A DNA stretch of 40,967 nt from Reclinomonas americana ATCC 50394 (taxonomy: Eukaryota > Jakobida > Jakobea > Jakobida): NCBI GenBank assembly GCA_048213135.1, contig PS015434.1:6153-47119 (forward strand). The letters run 5' to 3'. Position numbers and translations under genes: made by a program. This document shows, in pieces, positions 32,954-40,967 of the stretch (position 1 is the first letter of the stretch; each line of letters starts with the position of its first letter). Under the pieces are notes generated by a model, which was not told the DNA's origin, made no database searches, and was given only the letters and a program-made list of their open reading frames with translations.

Positions 32954-34570
32954 CTACAGGAGCACAAAAATGAGAACAATGGCCAAGATGATGATGCCGG
33001 CAATGATGAGCTTTGTCTGTACATGGTCATGGTACGCCGTGAGCAACATGCACAACCTCGAAAGAACACGCTGTAAGGAGAGTCAACAAACCTTGTACTT
33101 GAGCCACCTGCAGCAGACAAGCAGAGGAAAGAGACAAGTTAGCACATGAAAAGATGCGGGAAAGAAGCGTGGCACTGCACTGGCGACGCAACCATGTCTG
33201 CGCGTACTTGTCCACTCGCCACGGAGCAAAACTGGTTGCCGGTCGTGGCGGGTCGTCGAGGTGCTGTGGTGTGATGCAAAAAATGCACAATGTGAGCGAC
33301 AATCGGGGAATGCAATCGGCAAGCACGAGATGGCGACGTACAGGGTTCTCGTTCGGAGCCTTGCGCGCCTCGCCGGCCGGATAGCGACGTGCCTCGTCTG
33401 CAAAGCGACGCAGAGTTGAGCATACATCACACACGCCACACACACGTAGCACGCATATGAAAATCAAGTACCGTCGGTCAACAGCTCCACTGTGAGTTCG
33501 ACCTTGCCTTGCACACCGGTGAAATTAGGGTGCTGGCAGCGCTCGGTAAGTCAATCGACGCAATCCTGCGTCACTCGAAATGAAAAACACACACATACCG
33601 TCATGGAGATGAACTGGCGCGGAATCTCCTGTCGTGCACGTTGATTGTACACCTGCAAGCAAGTCACCGTCAGCATGCCAATAAACAGGAGAAATGACGA
33701 CGCTGCATGTGCAACATACCCGGCGGAAGAGCGGTCTCAGGTTGAGCATGGCCTCGGCGATGCTGTCGTTCGGCTTGAAGATATCGCGATCGTAAATCTG
33801 AAACAGAGAACAGTGAGTATCTGGGGGAGAGAGAGTGCAAAGAAAAAATATCACTGGTGGTGGCACACACCTGAATGCGGACGCGGGGATTCGCATTGGG
33901 GATCTCCACGTTCTTGAACACCCAGCGCCAGTTGAAGAATCCCTTGCCTGGAGATACAAAGAATGAGTGACAGGGACCAGAAAAAAAGGAATGCCGGGGC
34001 GACGCGCACCATCCATGGAACGCCAGTTGGTGTCGGTGTCGTGCCTATCGTTGTTCCACATGGAGGTGCCGACCAGCTTGATGTCACTCATTTCCTGTGT
34101 GGGGCACATGCAGTGGATGAGTGAGCTGCTGTGGGCATCAACAGTTTGCACCATTTAGTAAGGCGACGCAACAGCATCCTTGAAGACGACATCGGACTGG
34201 TGACACGAACAGCAGGCATAGCATATAAGTAAATCATGCGCATGTGGGAGCCACATCATTCACACTCGTCGCGTACCGTGTTCCACACGATGATGCGCAG
34301 TTCGTGCATGCGGACCTCTGGCTTGTGCAACTGCTGGAACGGAATGTGCGCTGCCTGTTCCACCGTGTAAATGTCGACGGCCAACTCCAGGCGACCTTGC
34401 GGGAACTTGGACTCGGTTGTCCACAGCGTGCGGTGCTCCAGAGGCTTCGGCTCCAGGCCCTGCCAGTAGGGCGAGAAGATGCGGTTCTCCAAGTCGATTG
34501 TTGTCGTGCCAATGAGCTCGTCCGCTCCCACCGTGTCCCGGTCGTAAACATCAATGTACAGGTTATCGCC

Positions 34571-34607
<37 letters not shown>

Positions 34608-37600
34608 GACAACACACACGGGTACAACGGAGTGCGCGATCTACAACGCACCGGGAAGCGTAGCGCGCAGCTCGCGACTCGTCCAAAAGTCCGGAGCCAG
34701 AGTCTGCTCAATGGTTTCGGCCTTGCATGTGACAAACTTCTCTCCGGGAGTCTTCGCCGCACCGCAGCGGAACACGAGGTAGGGATCGCTCTTGCCGGTG
34801 CGGTCTTTCGGCACAAGCTGGCGACCACGCACAACGTGCACGCGAACAACGTATTCGCGCGTTTGATACAACGCTTGCAGGTCCTCTGCGAACGGCAAGT
34901 GCCGTGAGGATACGCGGCATGCAGTGACCATTGACAAACACAAGTGAAAAACACACCAGTGGTCATCAGCGTAATTGGTTCAGTCGACTCCTCTGGCATG
35001 CCGTCGACCTGCAGGTGCACGCCCGATGGGCCCTCGTTTTCCAAGTCGGCATCAAACGCTTGCGAAGGGCTGCTCGGCTCCGGCGGTCGAATATCCGCGA
35101 GAGAAGTCGAGCGAACAGTGCCCAGATGTGGTGGTAGTTGACGGATGCGCTCCACTGGCACCACACGGAAGTGTCCCTGTGCGAGGATCACACGAGGGTG
35201 AGTGCATGGAGAGGCGATGAGGGGCAACAGCAAAGATGCTAGATGTACATACCTTGAAACGACCGCTGCAGGTGGACGCGAGCATCGAAAGTGAGAAGCG
35301 AAAAGCACTGATGAAAGAAACACACTTCCCGGGTGGTACTCACCAGATGCGCTTGGCGCTCTCAGGATCGCGATCGACCTTCTTGCTCCACATCTTGGTG
35401 AAGAAACCACCCGACTGGCGGGTGCTTCCACGGTACAGCTTGAATGCGTCGAACGGCAACTCGGGGAAATCGTGCTCCAGCTCGTGCTTCACCAGCGCAC
35501 GACCGGAGAGCACATCGGCACCATTGCCTTCGAAACCGCCGAGCAGCTGATCGTCGACCTCAGGGATGGTGCGCTCGGGTTCGCCGCGCGTGCGGAACTT
35601 GAACTCGTGTGCAAACTGGATGTGTGTGACGACGAGTCAGAACATGTCCCGCGGCAAGCACACGACCATGACAAGCACGCGCCAACCTCCTCGTTACAGG
35701 TGCGGAGGTCGTCAGGAATGGGATCGACAATCTCCTGCACCTCACCCACTCGGATCATGTCATCGTCGAAGCCAGGCAGATCACGAGCACCGGGAATGGG
35801 CGCATCAAAGAACTCGACAATGTTGTCCTTTGGAATCTCCATGTTTGACCACGGCATGTAGGGCGCAATCGGAATGGATGTCGAGCCAAGCAGACGCCGT
35901 CTGCCAAACATGCCCGCATCGTGGACACGCACATTGACAGCCGGAGTATACAGCGGATTCAGTGGCAATTCGCATTCCAGATACACGACCTGCGCGCGGC
36001 CATGGTCAAACATGGAGTCAAACAAAAAGCGAAAACAAGAGCACTCTATCTCTCACCTCGAGGTGGTTGGGGTTCTCGGGACTCGGTGTGTTGCACGAGC
36101 GCGTCTGCATCATGGGGAAGACAGAGCTGCCGGCGTCAAACTGCACACAACAACGACCACAGAGTCAGGGCCACGAGCACGCAGTCGCTTGGTGCTAGCT
36201 GGGAGACTCACGTCGATGCGCGTGGTATTCGGGCGCGATTTGGTGCCATTCTCCTCGCCAGCAGGAATCAGCTCACGCAGACCGACGGCCTGAATCTCAA
36301 AGATGCACGGTCGCATTTGCGGTTTGATGGTGGGCGGCAGCGGAACACGAGCGGCCTCCTCGGCCGGGATTAGCTGGAACGAGGCCAGCACCTCACCCTC
36401 GGTGACCGAGTTGTCGTCCATGTACAGCTTGTACCATTGCGGATCACCGGGCCATCGCTTGCCCAGCTTCTCGGGTGCCACCTCGGCACGACCCAGCAGA
36501 TCGTCGGGATCCAGACCGGGGTCCACATCGTACACCTGCAAAACAGCGAAGACTTTCAGGGAAGGTGCGAGAGAAAAATACTCCACTGCCGCTGTGACGA
36601 AACTTGCAATACCACACGCGGCGCAAAGTTGAAATCGGTGGGGATTTCGACATTGAATGCGAGCGTCTCGTACCACAGCGGGAAGTTGGTCACGTAGCGT
36701 GGCGTGGTTTTCTTGGACTGCATCGCGGTTGTTGTCAGTGAAAGCACGCACTATGGGAGAATCAAGAACACGTGCGCGCACCTGACTGCCGAATGTCACT
36801 TTGCAGTACGGATCACTCGTGCCGGATTCGTCGCCAGCCGGCAAGTTGCGTGCCTGGTAAATGTGGGCACGCAGCTGATACCGACCAAGACGAGGGGGCG
36901 CAATGGGCGGCCGCGGAATCGGCGCCTGATCGGCAACACCAAAGTCAAGGCTGTGCAGATGGGGCGGTGAGTTAGCGCACAGAGCAACTCAACAAAGCAA
37001 AATGAATAAACAGCTCACCGGAAGAGGCAGAAACCAGGTGGTTGTTCCTTGTCGTAGGCGGCCGACATTTTGTTGGCAACAATCGGTTGCCACTGCGCAA
37101 TGTGGCCCCATCCAAACACCTCTCTGCCGCAGCGTACCGCAAAGCACACATGAGCGCAACAATAAGCTTCACGAGGCGACAGCCAGCCAGCAACTCAACT
37201 CTGCCGTGTATCGCAGATAACCAATCTCTGACTTGGCGCCAAAACCCTTGATGTAGAAGCGGATAATCTGCACCGAAAAAGTGTGAGAGAGAGTCACCGC
37301 GAGGGCACCACAACACCGACGAGTCCTGCGCAACAATGTCGGGAATAGAGGAGCGATCGGCCGGATACTCGACACGCATGTCGGGGATCTGCTCGTACCA
37401 CGTGTAGGCGCCGTTGCGCACCGACACCGCCTTGCTCATGAACGAGTAGGGGCCGATCGAGATCTGCGCCTGCACGGCCTGACTGCGGTTGGCCGGGAAA
37501 TCGGCGCCCTGATACAAGTCGAAGCGCAAAATGTACTGCTTGGTCGGTGGCAAGGCACACGGATCGAGTCTGCTCGGCGCGTTGGAAGTCTATCGCATCC

Positions 37601-39219
37601 AGCAATCAGTCAAGTGTGCGAGATGACTGACTGCAGCATTCAATCATCTGCGACGACTGCACCTGTGGGTTGTCCTTGGCCGCCACCTTCATGGCCAGCA
37701 AGATGCGACCGTGGTACTCAGTGGGCTCGGCCTTGCCCTTGCGCAGCAGATTGTGGGCCTTGTCACGGAACGACGGTTCCAGCGGCACGCCGTACAGGTT
37801 CACCCAGCGCGGGTTCAGACCGCCCTCCAACTGCACATCGGAGAAGCGGAAAAACATGCGAGCAATGGTCTCGTCCTTGGTGCCGCGATCCCAATCCTGC
37901 GGGGCGACAGAATGTCAGACGAGTGGAGCGTGGAGAGAGAGCACATTTGAAGACACAAACAGAATACTCACTCGAACAATGACTTCGATCTTGTCGCTGA
38001 GGTTCGGCAGCCACACCTGGAATTGCAGCTCGTTATTCCACAGTGGAGTCAGTGTGCTCTTCATGATTTCGGTCCGGCGCTCGGCGTTGCCGGCGGTGAC
38101 CACAGCCACATACGGATCGCACTTGCCGACTGCGCACGGATGATATTCAAAAAAACTTCCGAGTGGACCAGGGCATGGTGGCACAACGCAACAAGTGTCC
38201 ATCTTCGGCATGTCTTCACCGCGGTACACGCGCACGTACAGCTCGGCACCCTGTCGCTGCATACCGGGCGGCATGAGTACGTACTGCTGCAGTGATTGGA
38301 GGGAGCCTTCCTCCTCCGCATCGACTTCCGGTGCCGGTTCTGCACGCAACGCACAATCGCACACGTAAGAAGCAATGAAAAGGGAATGGAAGCAGGGAGG
38401 TTGGTTGGATTACCGATGGTGTCACCGGGTCCAGCGACGGTGATGGAGACACGGACGTAGCCCTGAATCTCATTGCCGTGCTTCTTGGTCTCCATAATCG
38501 CCACCCACGTGCGCCAAATCTGATGGTTCGGCGCCGTGTACACGTAGCTGAGATCGATTTCGAACTGGCCTGCAAACGGCAAGCAACACAGCAGTCAGCA
38601 TCGGCAAGAGAGAGAGAGAGAGAGAGAGAGGAAGGAAGACGAAAAGAAAGAGACGACGGAGGANNNNNNNNNNNNNNNNNNNNNNNNNNNNNNNNNNNNN
38701 NNNNNNNNNNNNNNNNNNNNNNNNNNNNNNNNNNNNNNNNNNNNNNNNNNNNNNNNNNNNNNNNNNNNNNNNNNNNNNNNNNNNNNNNNNNNNNNNNNNN
38801 NNNNNNNNNNNNNNNNNNNNNNNNNNNNNNNNNNNNNNNNNNNNNNNNNNNNNNNNNNNNNNNNNNNNNNNNNNNNNNNNNNNNNNNNNCAAACCCACCG
38901 ATGAGCTCATTGCGCGTAAAGGTGTTGGCGTCGAACACACGAATCACACACGGCGTCTCCTCCAGTCCCGTATCAATCTGGAAAAACATGAGATGGTCCC
39001 ACACGACATTGGCCGACTTCTTTGTGCCTTTGGTCTTCTGCGTCTGCTTGCCCACAGTCACACTGGCCACGGGATCCGAAGTGCCGCTCCGATCGCGACC
39101 TTTCAACTCCCGAGCCTCCAGCTATCATGCATGATCATTCAGCAATCGGGGCTCATGTCACCACAGAAGATCAAGACAGAAAGAGAACTCACCAGCTCAA
39201 CCTGCACCTGGTACGGCAT
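32954..39219 (-). CDS. Ferlin 2: paralogue of ferlin 1 in inverted orientation
   Basis: The domain order is the same as in the convergent ferlin 1. Exon 1 (39219-39193) encodes MPYQVQVEL, and exon 2 starts at 39121 (LEARELKGRDRSGTSDP). An intron carrying the gap 38664-38889 separates NELIG from QFEIDLSYVYTAPNHQIWRT. Next come FerI (GYVRVSITVAGPGD), C2C (LYVRVYRGEDMPKMD, KCDPYVAVVTAGNAERRTEI), the FerB-like region (YILRFDLYQGADFPANRSQA), C2D (AGDESGTSDPYCKVTFG, VYDVDPGLDPDDLLG), C2E (CIFEIQAVGLRELIPAG), KGHFRVVP, C2F (TGKSDPYLVFRCG, VYDRDTVGADELIG) and a last C2 (IYDRDIFKPNDSIAEAMLNL). The ending is HLDDPPRPATSFAPWRVD, then WWLKYK and the anchor LIIAGIIILAIVLIFVLL (33010-32954, TAG). Several intron positions are shared with ferlin 1 and others differ, so the duplication is old. 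Calcium-loop aspartates are fuller than in ferlin 1 C2C (CDPY versus IDGY). Confidence 0.87.
34574..34604. repeat. (AG)n microsatellite in a ferlin 2 intron
   Basis: About 15 AG units lie on the plus strand inside the intron between the two halves of C2F. Read on the minus strand it is a CT-rich run just before the splice acceptor and could serve as its polypyrimidine tract. Confidence 0.8.
38606..38663. repeat. (GA)n tract in a ferlin 2 intron, running into a gap
   Basis: GA units followed by purine-rich sequence lead into the gap at 38664. On the coding (minus) strand this is a polypyrimidine stretch. It is in the same part of the gene as the ferlin 1 minisatellite intron, but the intron sits about 20 codons earlier in the protein. 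Confidence 0.75.
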
Positions 39220-39567
39220 CGCGATGTCTGTGCGTGCGCCTCTCTCTGTGTGCGTGTGTGTGGGAGAGAGAGTGAGCGCGGAGAAATGTCGCAACTCAAC
39301 ACACACGAGCGCACGCGTGAATGCAGCGCATGCAAACCCCTCAAACCAACAAGAGCATGTGTAAGAGCAGGAGGGGCGGGGAAGAGAGAGAGGCACAGGG
39401 AAACAGACAGAAGACGCGGAGTTCGAAACGTCATGCAAGTGGTGGAGAGTGAATCGCGAATCGCACAGCGAGAGGCAGAGACATGCATATACATACACAC
39501 ACACACACACAGAGTGAGAGGCAGCACACAGCGAGCGCACGAACCTCAGTCTGATTGTTTGAGTGAA
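39220..39567. other. Upstream of ferlin 2: low-complexity sequence, no gene seen
   Basis: The stretch holds scattered GT/GA-rich and CA-rich segments, including a short (AC)n run near 39495-39510. No exon with recognisable protein sequence was found on either strand. The ferlin 2 promoter and 5' UTR should lie in its first part. Confidence 0.6.
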
Positions 39568-40472
39568 NNNNNNNNNNNNNNNNNNNNNNNNNNNNNNNNN
39601 NNNNNNNNNNNNNNNNNNNNNNNNNNNNNNNNNNNNNNNNNNNNNNNNNNNNNNNNNNNNNNNNNNNNNNNNNNNNNNNNNNNNNNNNNNNNNNNNNNNN
39701 NNNNNNNNNNNNNNNNNNNNNNNNNNNNNNNNNNNNNNNNNNNNNNNNNNNNNNNNNNNNNNNNNNNNNNNNNNNNNNNNNNNNNNNNNNNNNNNNNNNN
39801 NNNNNNNNNNNNNNNNNNNNNNNNNNNNNNNNNNNNNNNNNNNNNNNNNNNNNNNNNNNNNNNNNNNNNNNNNNNNNNNNNNNNNNNNNNNNNNNNNNNN
39901 NNNNNNNNNNNNNNNNNNNNNNNNNNNNNNNNNNNNNNNNNNNNNNNNNNNNNNNNNNNNNNNNNNNNNNNNNNNNNNNNNNNNNNNNNNNNNNNNNNNN
40001 NNNNNNNNNNNNNNNNNNNNNNNNNNNNNNNNNNNNNNNNNNNNNNNNNNNNNNNNNNNNNNNNNNNNNNNNNNNNNNNNNNNNNNNNNNNNNNNNNNNN
40101 NNNNNNNNNNNNNNNNNNNNNNNNNNNNNNNNNNNNNNNNNNNNNNNNNNNNNNNNNNNNNNNNNNNNNNNNNNNNNNNNNNNNNNNNNNNNNNNNNNNN
40201 NNNNNNNNNNNNNNNNNNNNNNNNNNNNNNNNNNNNNNNNNNNNNNNNNNNNNNNNNNNNNNNNNNNNNNNNNNNNNNNNNNNNNNNNNNNNNNNNNNNN
40301 NNNNNNNNNNNNNNNNNNNNNNNNNNNNNNNNNNNNNNNNNNNNNNNNNNNNNNNNNNNNNNNNNNNNNNNNNNNNNNNNNNNNNNNNNNNNNNNNNNNN
40401 NNNNNNNNNNNNNNNNNNNNNNNNNNNNNNNNNNNNNNNNNNNNNNNNNNNNNNNNNNNNNNNNNNNNNNNN
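39568..40472. other. Assembly gap (905 N)
   Basis: This is the largest unsequenced run, between the divergent starts of ferlin 2 and the last gene. Open frames reported through it have no meaning. Confidence 0.95.
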
Positions 40473-40538
40473 TTGACTGCGGACAATCGCCGTCACCGCG
40501 AGCGCCACTGTCCACACACACTCACACGCTCCTTCGCC

Positions 40539-40967
40539 ATGGCCGACGAGATCCCATTCCGCTTCTGGTACAACACGCAAGACACGGCCTGCGTTGCTGG
40601 CGTGCCACTGCGCAACGAGGCAGTGGAAGGGGCGACGGGCGACGATGTCGTGGCGCGCAAGATGGCCGCGCGTTGGTCAAAGTGCGCGCGCGAGGACGCC
40701 ACGCGTGAGGTGTGCATGTGCACGCTCACTGACACCAGTGTGGTGGTGTTGATGCCGGGTCCACCACCGTTGACCGCGGACGAGGACGATGATCAGGAGG
40801 TGAGCACATGCACATTGTCAAGCGCGTGTGTGTGTGCCACTGACAACTGGACCTGTGTGTGTGTAAAAGCCGTTTGCATGGGGCGTCAATGCCAGTGATA
40901 TGTATGCGTATGCAGCAAGTGGCGATGATGGTGGCGCACCTCGTCGAGGACATTCGTGGCCTCTGCG
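40539..40967 (+). CDS. Unrecognised gene, first exons only (cut by window end)
   Basis: The ATG at 40539 opens MADEIPFRFWYNTQDTACVA, GVPLRNEAVEGATGDDVVAR and KMAARWSKCAREDATREVCM, then an acidic stretch ending DDDQE at about 40799. A GT-AG intron (GTGAGCAC to ATGCAG, about 40800-40916) then joins QVAMMVAHLVEDIRGLC, running off the window end. Initiation context CGCCATGG and clean splice sites support a real gene. It is divergent to ferlin 2 across a large gap. I cannot name a family from about 100 residues. Confidence 0.55.

Noticed and set aside
39022-40708. Several open frames spanning 39568-40472
   Set aside because: They exist only because N runs contain no stops. The visible flanks show no conserved protein.
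1-40967. tRNA, rRNA or transposase genes
   Set aside because: None was found by eye. No cloverleaf with T-loop GGTTCRA, no rRNA core strings and no integrase or reverse transcriptase motifs were noticed, although decayed elements could escape manual reading.

Overview
The window looks like nuclear DNA of an intron-rich, gene-dense, unicellular eukaryote. Nearly every recognisable gene is cut into short exons by GT-AG introns, mostly about 45-120 bases. TAA, TAG and TGA all end proteins, so the standard code fits. Spacers between genes are often under 150 bases, and CA, GA and polypyrimidine repeats are common. The gene set (ferlins, XRCC2, NAT9, importin-7, ARMH3, and a secreted lectin/LamG/cadherin/PAN mosaic) suits a free-living protist. 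I cannot place the lineage. Ten runs of N interrupt the sequence (450-656, 9600-9823, 10182-10201, 13156-13777, 20097-20332, 21274-22026, 23864-23901, 24398-24681, 38664-38889, 39568-40472). Several abut simple repeats.

Left part (1-13 kb). An ARMH3 (C10orf76) homologue occupies 1-3141, but its 5' exons lie on the minus strand left of a gap and the rest lies on the plus strand. That looks like a wrongly oriented contig. Next come an importin-7/8-type receptor (minus, 3308-8286), a divergently transcribed proline-rich coiled-coil protein (plus, 8389-11381) and a convergent second coiled-coil protein (minus, 11480-12806). GA-rich repeats and a gap follow.

Middle (14-26 kb). A large minus-strand gene (14265 to beyond 20096) encodes a probable cell-surface or secreted adhesin: two legume-type lectin domains, two LamG domains, repeated Ig-like modules, a cadherin-like domain and two PAN/Apple modules. 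Its first 3.2 kb is a single exon, unlike its surroundings. A WD40 gene, NAT9, XRCC2 and two poorly understood overlapping genes follow, arranged as head-to-head and tail-to-tail pairs.

Right part (26-41 kb). Two full-length ferlin paralogues stand tail to tail (plus 26433-32869; minus 32954-39219), with stop codons 84 bases apart. Both lack a dysferlin-type C2A domain and start with a C2B-like domain, then FerI, C2C, a FerB-like region, four more C2 domains and a C-terminal membrane anchor. The window ends in the first exons of an unrecognised plus-strand gene.

Gene models were built by hand from reading frame, splice sites and remembered family sequences. Domain names and splice sites have not been checked by any search or transcript.
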